A stretch of DNA of 64,000 bases from Streptomyces sp. (lineage in GTDB: Bacteria; Actinomycetota; Actinomycetes; Streptomycetales; Streptomycetaceae), in contig NZ_JAPSKN010000004.1 in assembly GCF_031181705.1 (NCBI RefSeq), positions 1-64,000 on the forward strand, written 5' to 3'. Made by a program: the position numbers and the translations under genes. Positions within the stretch are counted from its first letter, which is position 1, and every line of letters begins with the position of its first letter. The notes under the pieces are model-generated. The model had not been told where the DNA came from. It searched no databases and was given only the letters and a program-made list of their open reading frames with translations. Of the stretch, positions 50,551-59,469 are shown piece by piece.

Positions 50551-50585
50551 TCTCTGTCAGTGTCCAATCACGGTAGCGACAGAGA
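50551..50585. promoter_or_regulatory. Putative LysR operator
   Basis: TCTCTGTC (50551-50558) and GACAGAGA (50578-50585) form a perfect inverted repeat with a 19-nt spacer in the region upstream of the LysR-type regulator gene. It overlaps TTGACT at 50547, a possible -35. Autoregulation is the likely role. Confidence 0.5.
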
Positions 50586-50655
50586 CCTATCGACTTATTT
50601 ATAGTTGGGCGCGGCCGGGGCGCCGGGAGCGGGGGCCGACGACGGGAGGGTGTCA

Positions 50656-51561
50656 GTGGACCTGGCCTTGCTGCGGACCTTCGTGACCGTGCACCGGGCC
50701 GGCTCCTTCACTCGCGCCGCCGCCCTGCTCGGTCTCTCCCAGCCGGCCGTCACCTCGCAGATCAGGACCCTGGAACGGCAGCTGGGTCGCCCCCTGTTCC
50801 TGCGGCAGGCCCGCGGCGTGACCCCGACCAGCATCGGCGACGAACTCGCCCACAAGGCCGCGCCGCATCTCGACGCCCTGGTGGAGATCACCGAGACCGG
50901 CCTCCACGACCACTCCTCCTTGCGGACGCTGCACCTCGCGGGGCCTTTGGAGTTCACCGCCGAACGAGCCCTGCCCGCGCTCACCGAACTCACCGGCGAG
51001 GACGGGCAGGGCTTCGCGCTGCGCGCCTCCTTCGGGAACGCCGAAGAGACCCTGGAAGGGCTTTCCGCCGGGCATCATGATCTGGCCATCAGCACGGCCC
51101 GTCCGCGGGGCGCCCTGCTCACGGCGACTGCGCTCTGCGACGAGGAGCACGTCCTGGTCGCCGCCCCGCGCTGGGCCGAGCAGATCGGCACCGGAGATCC
51201 GGACCGCAAGCCGGAGCCGTCCCTGGAGCAGGTGCCCGTGGTGGAGGTTCACGAGTCGCTGCCCTTCGTCTCCCGCTACTGGGCCTCCGTCTTCGACTCA
51301 CGCCCGGCCGCCCCGGGCACGGTCGTCGTCCCCGACCTGCGTGCGGTCCTCGCCTGCGTGATCGCGGGGGCGGGACTGGCGGTGCTGCCGCGGTATCTGT
51401 GTGCAAAGGCGCTGGAGCGGGGCGATGTCGTCGCGCTGCACGAGCCGGCGGTGCCGCCCCTGCGCACATACTTCCTGGTCGTCCGGACCGGGACCATGGC
51501 CATGCCGCACATCGCGCGGGCACACGACTGGTTGCAGCGGGCGGCGAGCGAGTGGTGCTGA
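50656..51561 (+). CDS. LysR-family transcriptional regulator
   Basis: 301 residues from GTG 50656; GGGAGGG lies 5-6 nt upstream, while GTG 50650 overlaps it. HTH LRTFVTVHRAGSFTRAAALLGLSQPAVTSQIRTLERQLG at 4-45, then the effector domain. Target genes are not evident: the upstream PLP lyase operon is terminated and the next gene is a NUDIX hydrolase. Confidence 0.9.
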   Translation: MDLALLRTFVTVHRAGSFTRAAALLGLSQPAVTSQIRTLERQLGRPLFLRQARGVTPTSIGDELAHKAAPHLDALVEITETGLHDHSSLRTLHLAGPLEFTAERALPALTELTGEDGQGFALRASFGNAEETLEGLSAGHHDLAISTARPRGALLTATALCDEEHVLVAAPRWAEQIGTGDPDRKPEPSLEQVPVVEVHESLPFVSRYWASVFDSRPAAPGTVVVPDLRAVLACVIAGAGLAVLPRYLCAKALERGDVVALHEPAVPPLRTYFLVVRTGTMAMPHIARAHDWLQRAASEWC

Positions 51562-51693
51562 GCCTCTGGCAAGCGAGTGCGGCGGGGGTCACGAAGGCAG
51601 GTCGGCCGGGACTCGGGAGCGGGGGTCACGGGGCGCCGGGCCGCTCAGGGAAGGCCCGTCACCCGGGGCACCCGCCCGGTGACATGTCGCGAT

Positions 51694-51707
51694 GTTTCAC
51701 GTGGAAC
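51694..51707. promoter_or_regulatory. parS-like site, one mismatch
   Basis: GTTTCACGTGGAAC, 22 bp upstream of the NUDIX ATG; only position 11 differs from parS. Confidence 0.6.
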
Positions 51708-51728
51708 CAGCCGGGCCACATTTCCCCC

Positions 51729-52211
51729 ATGACCGTCCGACCCGTGGTCAAGCGCACCGCCCGCGCCGTTCTCCTGGACGGTGACGACCTGATCCTGATC
51801 AAGCGCACCAAGCCGGGCCTCGATCCCTACTGGGTGACGCCCGGCGGCGGGGTCGAGCCCGACGATCCGACCGTCGTCCACGCCCTCCACCGGGAGGTGT
51901 ACGAGGAACTCGGCGCGAAGATCGCCGATGCGGTGCCCTGCTTCGTGGACACCGTGGAGCACATCGGGGAGGACGGTGGCGCCACGGGTGTGAAGGTGCA
52001 GCACTTCTTCGTCTGCCGCCTGGAGTCCATGGACACCTCCCTCCGCCACGGCCCCGAGGTCGACGAACCCGTCGGCACGTACGAGATCGTGCGCGTGCCG
52101 TTCACCCGGGTCGGCATCGCCTCCGTGCATCTCGTTCCGCTGTCGCTGCGGCACTACCTCGACGGCAACATCGAGGGCGTACGGGCCATGCACGCGCCTG
52201 ACCTGGGCTGA
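51729..52211 (+). CDS. NUDIX hydrolase
   Basis: 160 residues. The Nudix box reads GGGVEPDDP-TVVHALH-REVYEELGA: the catalytic REUxEE part is intact, but the first Glu of G-x5-E is Pro. It should hydrolyse a nucleoside diphosphate-linked substrate. It ends 12 bp from the convergent flavohemoglobin gene. Confidence 0.9.
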   Translation: MTVRPVVKRTARAVLLDGDDLILIKRTKPGLDPYWVTPGGGVEPDDPTVVHALHREVYEELGAKIADAVPCFVDTVEHIGEDGGATGVKVQHFFVCRLESMDTSLRHGPEVDEPVGTYEIVRVPFTRVGIASVHLVPLSLRHYLDGNIEGVRAMHAPDLG

Positions 52212-52223
52212 GGCCAGGGCGGA

Positions 52224-53639
52224 TCAGTTCCCGGCGGAGACCAGTTCCTCGAGGGAGTCGTGCCGTATGCGGTCCGACGGGATGCCGATGTCCCTCAGGG
52301 CGTCCACACCGCTGCGGATCATCCCCGGCGGGCCCGAGAGGTAGGCGTCGTACTCGTTCCACGGCCCGTAGGCCCGTACGGCGTCCGGGAGCTGCTGGTG
52401 CGCCTGCTGGTCGATGATCGCGCGGACCGAGAGCCAGGGGTGGGCCTGCTGGAGGCGGAGCATCGTGTCGATGTCGTACAGGTCGTGGTCGGTGCGGGCG
52501 CCGTAGAAGACCTCGACCGGGCGGCGCTCCCCGTGCTCGGCGACATCCTCGACCAGGGCCTTGATGGGCGCGATGCCGGTGCCGCCGCCCAGGCAGAGCA
52601 GCCCGCTGTCGGAGGTGTGGTCCACGGTCATGGAACCGGCGGGCGGACCGAGCCGGATGATGTCGCCGGGGCGGGCGCGGTGCACCAGGGCATTGGAGAC
52701 CCAGCCGGCCGGAACGGCCTTCACGTGGAACGACAGCAGCCCGTCGGAGCGCGGCGCCGAGGCGAAGGAGTAGTGCCGCCAGATCCGCGGCCACCAGGGG
52801 GTCTCCACGCTGGTGTACTGCCCCGCGAGGAACGGATACGGCTGGTCGGGCCGGACGGTGACGACCGCGATGTCCGGGGTTCTGAGCTCGTGGGTGACGA
52901 CCTCGGCGTACCACCAGGCCGGTGCCCGCAGTTCGTCGGCGGCCGCGGCGTCGATCATGATCTGCGAGATGGTGGTGTAGGTCCGGACCCAGGCGGCCTC
53001 CATCTCCTCGTTCCAGACCCCCGCGGCGTACTTGCTCAGCGCGCCGATGAGGCATTCGCCGACGGCCGGGTAGTGCTCGGGGCGGGTGCCGTACTTGCGG
53101 TGCCCCCGGCCGAGATTCTGGAGGTAGTCGACGAGGACGTCGGTGTTGTCGATGTGCTCGGCGGCCGTGAGCAGCGCCCGGAGCAGCCGGTCCCGTTGGG
53201 TGTCCATCGACGCGGGGAACAGTGACCGCAGGTCCGGATGGCGGACGAAGAGCAGGGCGTAGAAGTACGAGGTGACCTTGTCGGCCACGGGGGCGATCTC
53301 GGCCATGGCGCGGCGGACGAGGAGGGCGTCCGGGGACGCCTCGGGAGCGCAAGGGGACGGCGCCGGTGCGGGCCGCTGGGCAGGGACACGTGAGGCTGCG
53401 GGAGGTGCCACGGCCGAGGCGAAGGGTGCCGGGGTCAGCGTCGTGGGCGCGGGACCCGTCGGCGGGGCCGTGGGCCGGCCCACGGGGCGTATCGCCGCCG
53501 GGCGGCGTCCTTCCGCGGGAGCGGGCCGTTGTGCCGGGCCGGGTCCGCTGACAGGCTCCGGCTTCTTGCGGGGCGTGAACCATTCGCCCCCGCCGCCAGA
53601 AGTGCCGTTGTCGGCCGACGTGGTGGTCGGAGCGTCCAT
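52224..53639 (-). CDS. Flavohemoglobin-like protein with Pro-rich N-terminal extension
   Basis: 471 residues from ATG 53639. Residues 1-~105 are Pro/Ala-rich and disordered. Globin domain (~108-240): YFYALLF (B10 Tyr), distal Gln in DTQRDRL, and proximal heme His180 in GRGHRKYG. FAD domain: RHYSFASAP; NAD domain: LGGGTGIAPIKAL and a late SGPPGMI. Likely an NO dioxygenase or ferric reductase. The N-terminal extension is absent from classical Hmp. Confidence 0.92.
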   Translation of the reverse strand: MDAPTTTSADNGTSGGGGEWFTPRKKPEPVSGPGPAQRPAPAEGRRPAAIRPVGRPTAPPTGPAPTTLTPAPFASAVAPPAASRVPAQRPAPAPSPCAPEASPDALLVRRAMAEIAPVADKVTSYFYALLFVRHPDLRSLFPASMDTQRDRLLRALLTAAEHIDNTDVLVDYLQNLGRGHRKYGTRPEHYPAVGECLIGALSKYAAGVWNEEMEAAWVRTYTTISQIMIDAAAADELRAPAWWYAEVVTHELRTPDIAVVTVRPDQPYPFLAGQYTSVETPWWPRIWRHYSFASAPRSDGLLSFHVKAVPAGWVSNALVHRARPGDIIRLGPPAGSMTVDHTSDSGLLCLGGGTGIAPIKALVEDVAEHGERRPVEVFYGARTDHDLYDIDTMLRLQQAHPWLSVRAIIDQQAHQQLPDAVRAYGPWNEYDAYLSGPPGMIRSGVDALRDIGIPSDRIRHDSLEELVSAGN

Positions 53640-54228
53640 GGTGTGCCTCGCCTCGAGCATCTTTCGGTCGGTCTGCGCACCTCCCTGTGGGAAGGTGCCT
53701 GCTTTCCCCCGTGGACGGGCCGTGTTCCCATCCCTGTCGCGGCCAATGCGGCCACATTCAACCCGTGATCCGGCTCCGTACGGACAAGTAAGGCGGGAGT
53801 GTGACATTGCCCGCAGAACTCTCCTCGAGCTTCCCACTCGCCTGGGCGGTTCTCGTCGCATTACCGGAAACGCGGGTCTTCGATCTCTCCGTCCCTTTAG
53901 GCTGCATTGCCTGCCCTCGGTCCACACGAAACGGGTCACCCGTCCCTGAAGCGAACCGGAGTCGACCCTACCGGCAGCCGCTGTGCACACAAGTCCCCCC
54001 TGCCCCCGTCACGAATGAGAGCAGGACGCGAATCATCGAGGGGCCAACGGGCGCGCGGAATAGACCCATTGCCCCTCCCCGTCGGTCACCTGCTGTTCTT
54101 ACGTGTTTCACGTGAAACAGCAACTTCGCGTGCACGCGCTCCGCATGCGACTGCAACTGGCCAAAAGCTCGTATGACTCCGCCGAAACAGGTGGACGCCG
54201 GGGGCTCCTGTCGGACAGCCTGACCTGC
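53640..54228. other. 589-bp divergent region with a perfect parS
   Basis: It separates the flavohemoglobin and GNAT genes. Apart from parS at 54105-54118 I see only a possible early start for the GNAT protein (the frame is open back to 54103). A short plus-strand frame from 53801 to 54115 has no recognisable content. Confidence 0.4.
54105..54118. promoter_or_regulatory. parS site (perfect)
   Basis: GTTTCACGTGAAAC upstream of the double-GNAT gene; a GTG at 54103 would again read MFHVK through it, in frame with the gene. Confidence 0.93.
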
Positions 54229-55095
54229 GTGTCGACTCCTTCCCTTGCCGCTCTGCCCATCCGCCGTCTGACGCTGCGCGACCTCGCCGCCTGCGCCGAC
54301 TTGTCCGAGGACCGGGGGTGGCCGCGGGAGGAGCACAAGTGGGGCTTCCTCCTCACGGCCGGGAAGGGTTGGGGCATCGACGACCCCGACGGCGGCCTGG
54401 TCAGCGCCTGCGTCGTCACCGAGTACGGACCGCACGAACGCCCCGCCCTCGCCGCGATCGGCATGGTCCTGGTGGCCGGACGGCATGCCCGGCAGGGCGT
54501 CGGACGCCGGCTGATGCGCCACGTCATCTCAGCGATGGGCACCACGCCTCTCACCCTGCACGCGACGCCGAACGGCCGCCCGCTCTACGAGGAACTCGGC
54601 TTCAAGGCCACCGGACGGGCGGAGATGGTGGTGGGGCGCTTCACCCCCGGTGGACCGGAGCCGGAGGTCGCCACCCGTGCGGCGACCGCCGAGGACCTCC
54701 CGGCGATCCTCCGGCTCGACGAGCAGGTCTTCGGGACCGACCGCACCCACATCGTCACCCGACTGCCCGCCTTCGCGGACCAGTTGCGCGTGGCCGAGGA
54801 GGACGGGCGGATCGTCGGCTACGCGGCCGCCTGGCCGAACATGGCGACACACGTCGTCGGTCCGCTCATCGCCCGGGACACGGTCGTGGCCCAAGCTCTC
54901 ATCGCGTCTCTCGCGGCCCGCACCGACCGCCCGCTGCGCACCGACATCGACGTGCGGCACGAGGAGTTGCTCACCTGGGTGAAGGAGCACGGTCTGGCAT
55001 CCGTCGCCTTCAACTCGGTGATGACATACGGCCTCACCGAGCTGCCCGGGGACTGGAGTCGGCGCTTCGCTCCGGTCACGGTCGCGGCGGGCTGA
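54229..55095 (+). CDS. Two-domain GNAT acetyltransferase
   Basis: 288 residues from GTG 54229 (MSTPSLAALPIRRLTLRD); an upstream GTG at 54103 would add 42 unlikely residues. Two GNAT-like halves: the first with GMVLVAGRHARQGVGRRLMRHVI (acetyl-CoA loop R/Q-x-x-G-x-G/A) near 80-110; the second, from ATRAATAEDLPAILRLDE, is degenerate. Acceptor unknown. Start confidence is low. Confidence 0.82.
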   Translation: MSTPSLAALPIRRLTLRDLAACADLSEDRGWPREEHKWGFLLTAGKGWGIDDPDGGLVSACVVTEYGPHERPALAAIGMVLVAGRHARQGVGRRLMRHVISAMGTTPLTLHATPNGRPLYEELGFKATGRAEMVVGRFTPGGPEPEVATRAATAEDLPAILRLDEQVFGTDRTHIVTRLPAFADQLRVAEEDGRIVGYAAAWPNMATHVVGPLIARDTVVAQALIASLAARTDRPLRTDIDVRHEELLTWVKEHGLASVAFNSVMTYGLTELPGDWSRRFAPVTVAAG

Positions 55096-55168
55096 CGGGC
55101 CTGGACACGCCGAACGCCGGCTCCCCGGACATCGGGGAACCGGCGTCGCGATCCGAGGGCCCTGCCGG

Positions 55169-55591
55169 TCAGGCCAGGGCTTCCACGGCGGCCGTGGCGA
55201 AGGCGTGGTCCTGCTCGGGGGCTCCGCCACCGACGCCGATCGCGCCGATGAGGCGGCCGTCGCGGTGCACCGGCACACCGCCGGCGATGAACAGCAGCGG
55301 CCGGTCCAGCGCGGTGGGCAGGGTGTGGAAGAGGCCTCCGGGCTGTACGGCGTCGACGAGGTCGGCCGTGGGCGCGTTCAGCTGGAGCGCCGTGTAGGCC
55401 TTGCGGGTGCTGGTCTCGCCGGAGATCAGCACGGCGCGGTCGTCCCGCCGGAAGGCGAGCAGGTGCCCGCCCGCGTCCAGGACGGTGACACTGACGGTGA
55501 CCCCTGCGGCTTCGGCGGCACGGCTCGCGGCGGCGACGAGGGCGTCGGCGTCCTGGGTGGTCAGCGGGGCGACAGCGGTGGTGGTGTTCAT
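55169..55591 (-). CDS. GlcG/HbpS-type heme-binding protein
   Basis: 140 residues. DUF336 fold: [66 protein letters not shown]. HbpS of Streptomyces binds heme extracellularly, but no signal peptide is present here, so this is a cytosolic relative. It is 56 bp downstream of the MFS gene in the same direction. Confidence 0.88.
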   Translation of the reverse strand: MNTTTAVAPLTTQDADALVAAASRAAEAAGVTVSVTVLDAGGHLLAFRRDDRAVLISGETSTRKAYTALQLNAPTADLVDAVQPGGLFHTLPTALDRPLLFIAGGVPVHRDGRLIGAIGVGGGAPEQDHAFATAAVEALA

Positions 55592-55647
55592 GGGGGTGGT
55601 TCTCCTGGAGGTTGTGCGGGTGGAACGGGTCGGAGTGGTCCGACCGC

Positions 55648-56856
55648 TCAGTGGTGGACAGCGGGGCGCTGCTCGGCGGGAGCGGACCCGGTGACGACCG
55701 GGCTGGGCGCACCGGCGCGGCGCTCCAGGGCGGCCGAGAGAACGGCCAGGAGCAGGGCGCCGGCGGCGAGGGCGGCGCCGACCCAGTTGGGGGCGGTGTA
55801 GCCGAGGCCCGCCGCGATCACCAGGCCGCCGAGCCAGGCCGACAGGGCGTTGCCGAGGTTGAAGGCGCCGATGTTCACCGCGGAGGCCAGGGTCGGGGCG
55901 CCGTGCGCCTGGTCGAGGACCCGCTTCTGGAGCGGGGGGACGGTGGCGAAGCCCAGGGCGCCGATCAGCGCGATCGTGACAGCCGACAGGACCTTGTCGT
56001 GCGCGGTGAGGGTGAACAGCGCCAGGACGACGGCCAGGGCGCCCAGGGAGACGTACAGCATGGGCATCAGGGCGCGGTCCGCGAACCTGCCGCCGACGAG
56101 GTTGCCGCCGACCATGCCGAGGCCGAACAGGACCAGCAGCCAGGTCACCGAGCCGTCGGCGAAGCCGGCGACGTGGGTCATCATCGGCGCGATGTAGGTG
56201 ATGGCGGCGAAGACGCCGCCGAAGCCGAGGACGGTCATCGCCATCGCGAGCAGGACCTGCACGTTCTTGAAGGCCGCCAGCTCGTGCCGCAGGCGCACAC
56301 CCTCCGGCTTGGGCATGTCGGGGACGAGCCGGGCGATGCCGATCAGACCGATGACGCCGAGGGCGGCGACGAGGCCGAAGGTGACCCGCCAGCCGACGGA
56401 CTGTCCGACGAGCGTGCCCAGCGGGACGCCGACGACGTTGGCGACGGTCAGGCCGGTGAACATCATGGCGATGGCTCCGGCCTTCTTGTCCGGGGCGACC
56501 AGATCGGCGGCGACGACCGAGCCGATGCCGAAGAAGGCGCCATGAGCCAGCGAGGCGACGATCCGGCCGATCAGCATGACGCCGAAGGCGGGGGCGAGTG
56601 CCGAGAGCAGGTTGCCGATGACGAACAGGCCCATCAGCAGCATCAGCATCCGCTTGCGGGAGATTTTGGTGCCGAGGACGGTCATCAGCGGGGCGCCGAA
56701 CATGACGCCGAGCGCGTAGCCGGTGACCAGGTATCCGGCGGTGGGGATGGAGACCCCGTAGTCGCCCGCGACCTCGGGCAGCAAGCCCATGATCACGAAC
56801 TCTGTCGTTCCGATCCCGAAGGCCCCGATCGCGAGGGCCAGAAGCGCGAGAGGCAT
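55648..56856 (-). CDS. MFS drug efflux transporter (DHA1/AraJ-like)
   Basis: 402 residues from ATG 56856, twelve TM segments. Motif A-like GTKISRKRML in the 2-3 loop, and motif C-like GVPLGTLVGQSVGWR mark a drug:H+ antiporter of the DHA1 group. Divergent from a MarR regulator with a perfect inverted repeat in the gap, the classical repressor-pump arrangement. Confidence 0.92.
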   Translation of the reverse strand: MPLALLALAIGAFGIGTTEFVIMGLLPEVAGDYGVSIPTAGYLVTGYALGVMFGAPLMTVLGTKISRKRMLMLLMGLFVIGNLLSALAPAFGVMLIGRIVASLAHGAFFGIGSVVAADLVAPDKKAGAIAMMFTGLTVANVVGVPLGTLVGQSVGWRVTFGLVAALGVIGLIGIARLVPDMPKPEGVRLRHELAAFKNVQVLLAMAMTVLGFGGVFAAITYIAPMMTHVAGFADGSVTWLLVLFGLGMVGGNLVGGRFADRALMPMLYVSLGALAVVLALFTLTAHDKVLSAVTIALIGALGFATVPPLQKRVLDQAHGAPTLASAVNIGAFNLGNALSAWLGGLVIAAGLGYTAPNWVGAALAAGALLLAVLSAALERRAGAPSPVVTGSAPAEQRPAVHH

Positions 56857-56910
56857 GGAGGGGTAACCTTCCCAGACGATTGCAGGAGCGCTTTGCGTGC
56901 GTCCACAATA

Positions 56911-56935
56911 GTTGCACACGCGGGCTAAGTGCAAC
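56911..56935. promoter_or_regulatory. Putative MarR operator between the MFS and marR genes
   Basis: GTTGCAC (56911-56917) and GTGCAAC (56929-56935) form a perfect inverted repeat with an 11-nt spacer, 54 bp upstream of the pump gene and 62 bp upstream of the regulator. Confidence 0.7.
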
Positions 56936-56997
56936 CGCCTTATATTGCGCCGGTGCTCTATCCTGGATGTCAGCGGCTCCGGGACGGAGGAACCTCA

Positions 56998-57462
56998 ATG
57001 ACAGCGACGGACCCCGCGCTCACCGCCCTCGCCCAGGGCTGGTGCGCCCTCTCCCTGCTGCACGGGAGGATCGAGGCCCACATCGAGCGCGCCCTGCAGG
57101 CGAAGCACGACCTCAGCGCGCGCGAGTACTCCCTGCTGGACGTGCTCAGCCGGCAGCACGACGGCGACGGCGGCCATCTGCAGATGAAGCAGGTCGCCGA
57201 CGCGGTCGTCCTCAGTCAGAGCGCCACCACACGCCTGGTGACCCGCCTGGAGGACCGTGGGCTCCTGGAGCGCTACCTGTGCCCCACCGACCGCCGGGGC
57301 ATCTACACGAACGTCACCGAGTCGGGCCTGAAGCTGCTGGAAGAGGCGCGGCCGACCAATGACGCCGCCCTGCGCGACGCCCTCGACGAGGCGGCGAAGA
57401 ACCCCGAACTGGCCCCGCTGGTCCGGGTCGTCGAGACGCTGAAGGCCCCGGTGCCCGCATAA
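56998..57462 (+). CDS. MarR-family regulator
   Basis: 154 residues, ACGGAGG 7 nt upstream. Winged helix with LQMKQVADAVVLSQSATTRLVTRLEDRGLLER (HTH ~65-95) and DRRGIYTNVTESG wing. Likely represses itself and the divergent MFS pump. Confidence 0.92.
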   Translation: MTATDPALTALAQGWCALSLLHGRIEAHIERALQAKHDLSAREYSLLDVLSRQHDGDGGHLQMKQVADAVVLSQSATTRLVTRLEDRGLLERYLCPTDRRGIYTNVTESGLKLLEEARPTNDAALRDALDEAAKNPELAPLVRVVETLKAPVPA

Positions 57463-57497
57463 GCCGCCCCGGTGCCGCACCTGCGTAGGGTGCACCC

Positions 57498-57950
57498 ATG
57501 GGAGATCTCGACATACGCACCGCCGTCGCCGAGGACGTCCCGGCGATCGTCGCCCTGCTGGCGGACGACCCGCTGGGCGCACAGCGCGAGTCACCGGACG
57601 ACCTCACCCCGTACCTGACCGCGCTGGAGCGGCTCAGCGCCGACCCGAACCAGCGCCTGGTCGTCGCGGTCCGCGAGGGCCGTGTCGTCGGCACGCTCCA
57701 GCTGACGATCATCCCCGGGCTGTCCCGGCGCGGCGCGACCAGGTCGATCATCGAAGGCGTGCGCATCCACGCCGAGGAGCGCGGCGGCGGTCTGGGGTCC
57801 CAGCTCATCGAGTGGGCCATCGACGAGTCCCGTGCGGCGGGCTGCCAGTTGGTCCAGCTGACCTCCGACAAATCCCGCACCGACGCCCACCGCTTCTACG
57901 AGCGGCTCGGCTTCACGGCCTCCCACACGGGTTTCAAGCTCCCGCTCTAA
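57498..57950 (+). CDS. GNAT acetyltransferase
   Basis: 150 residues. Acetyl-CoA loop RIHAEERGGGLGSQLIEWAI and the C-terminal KSRTDAHRFYERLGF are typical. No context for the substrate. Confidence 0.9.
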   Translation: MGDLDIRTAVAEDVPAIVALLADDPLGAQRESPDDLTPYLTALERLSADPNQRLVVAVREGRVVGTLQLTIIPGLSRRGATRSIIEGVRIHAEERGGGLGSQLIEWAIDESRAAGCQLVQLTSDKSRTDAHRFYERLGFTASHTGFKLPL

Positions 57951-57962
57951 CCGGTAGGCCGA

Positions 57963-57994
57963 GGCGCCCGTGTTTCACGTGGAAAACGGGCGCC
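57963..57994 (+). terminator. Terminator hairpin with a parS-like loop
   Basis: GGCGCCCGT (57963-57971) pairs perfectly with ACGGGCGCC (57986-57994). The 14-nt loop GTTTCACGTGGAAA is a parS copy with two mismatches. It sits between the convergent GNAT and beta-lactamase-fold genes and is symmetrical, so it can act in both directions. Confidence 0.75.
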
Positions 57995-58010
57995 TGGCGT
58001 CACCTCCCGC

Positions 58011-59396
58011 TCAGCCGATCCCGCGCCAGCCCTCGGGGTCGACCCCTCCGGGCACCGGAGCCGTCCCGTCGTACGGCTGCCGGGTGAACACGAACGAGCC
58101 GAGGTCCAGATGGCTCACGGATCCGTCCGGCCTCCGTACGGCCTTGAGCAGCTCTCCGGCGTAGTAGCCCTCCAGGCCGGTCCAGGTACCGTCCCCGTTC
58201 GGGCGGAAGCGCGAGCGGCGCCCGTTGCCGGACAGCGGCTCCAAGGAGGCGAGGCCGTCGGCCGTGAGCCGCAGGGCGAAGGCGTACGTCCCCCAGTACC
58301 ACTGGCCCGTCAGCTCCAGCGCGGCCGGCTCCACCTCACGCATCGGGGTCCACGGAGCGGGGATGCGCGGCTCCGCCTCGGCGACGATGCGGACGAGGTC
58401 GGCGGCGACCGCCGACACCAAGGGGCCCGAGGTGCAGTTGGCCAGGACGACCGCGGCCGCGTCGTCCTCCACGCTGACGCTGATGTTCGCCAGGAAGCCC
58501 GGCAGGGATCCGCTGTGCCCCACGAGCAGGCGGCCGTGGCGGTGCTGGATCTGCAGGCCGAGACCGTAGGCGTCGCCGGACATGACGTCCACGGCCTCCG
58601 CGGGCGCCGCCGGCGTCCGCATCTCCAGCAGGGACTCGGGGCTCAGCACCCGCTCGTCGCCCCGCACGAGGAAGGCCGCGAACCGGGCCAGGTCCGCGGT
58701 GGTCGACCAGAGTTGCCCGGCGGGTGCCATGCGACCGAGGTCCTCGGCGGGCTCTGGCAGCAGCACGTCGGCCCAGGGGTGCACCGCCCATCCGCCCGCA
58801 TGCGGGGTACTCGGCCGTGCGCTCGTCCGGTCCAGCCCCAGGGGTTCGAGCACTTCGCGCCGTAGTGCCTCCTCCCAGGAGGTCCCGCGCAGTTCCTCCA
58901 CGAGCGCGCCCAGCAGCGCGTAACCGGGATTGGAGTAGTGGTGCCGTCGGCCGACGGGGTGCAGAAAGGGCTGCTCGCCGAGGACGTCGGACAGCTCCGG
59001 CCGCAGGGATCCCGGGGTGCGTTCCCACCAGGGCTCGGGCGTCTCGGCCACCAACCCGCTCGTGTGCGCGAGCAGTTCGGCGATCGTGGCCTCCCCCGCG
59101 CCCGTTCCCGGCAGATGCTTCTCCAGCCGATCCCCGAGCCCGAGCAGTCCTTCGTCGCGCAGCCGCATCACGAGGACGGCGGTGAAGGTCTTGGTGATCG
59201 AGCCGATCCGGTACTGCACGGTGTGATCGGGCCCGTGCCCCTCCACCGATGTCCGGGCCCCGTGCCACACCACCCGGCCGTCCCGGACCACGGCCGCGAC
59301 CAGCGACGGCGCCCGTCCCTCAGCCTGTGCCACGGCGATCCGGTGCTGCAGTGCGCGCCCCGTGGCGGGAAGCAGTTCTTCCTGAGGTGTCGTCAT
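58011..59396 (-). CDS. Serine beta-lactamase/DD-peptidase-fold hydrolase
   Basis: 461 residues from ATG 59396. Class C fold: S-I-T-K (SxxK) near 68, Y-S-N near 155, and HSGSLPG in place of KTG near 310. A C-terminal ~110-residue domain is of unknown type. No signal peptide, so it is cytosolic or secreted by another route. May be an esterase or D-aminopeptidase rather than a resistance enzyme. Confidence 0.9.
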   Translation of the reverse strand: MTTPQEELLPATGRALQHRIAVAQAEGRAPSLVAAVVRDGRVVWHGARTSVEGHGPDHTVQYRIGSITKTFTAVLVMRLRDEGLLGLGDRLEKHLPGTGAGEATIAELLAHTSGLVAETPEPWWERTPGSLRPELSDVLGEQPFLHPVGRRHHYSNPGYALLGALVEELRGTSWEEALRREVLEPLGLDRTSARPSTPHAGGWAVHPWADVLLPEPAEDLGRMAPAGQLWSTTADLARFAAFLVRGDERVLSPESLLEMRTPAAPAEAVDVMSGDAYGLGLQIQHRHGRLLVGHSGSLPGFLANISVSVEDDAAAVVLANCTSGPLVSAVAADLVRIVAEAEPRIPAPWTPMREVEPAALELTGQWYWGTYAFALRLTADGLASLEPLSGNGRRSRFRPNGDGTWTGLEGYYAGELLKAVRRPDGSVSHLDLGSFVFTRQPYDGTAPVPGGVDPEGWRGIG

Positions 59397-59469
59397 GGGC
59401 CCAGTCCATCCGGCCCGGTCGCGGGAGTCGACTTCTTTTGCCGCGCGTCTTGTCACCGCGCGGCGTGGA

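Noticed and set aside
52719-52732. CCTTCACGTGGAAC as a further parS
   Set aside because: Three mismatches and inside the flavohemoglobin coding sequence with no added symmetry; expected by chance.
53801-54115. A 104-codon plus-strand frame upstream of the GNAT gene
   Set aside because: No ribosome-binding site, no motif, and it runs across the parS site; treated as non-coding.
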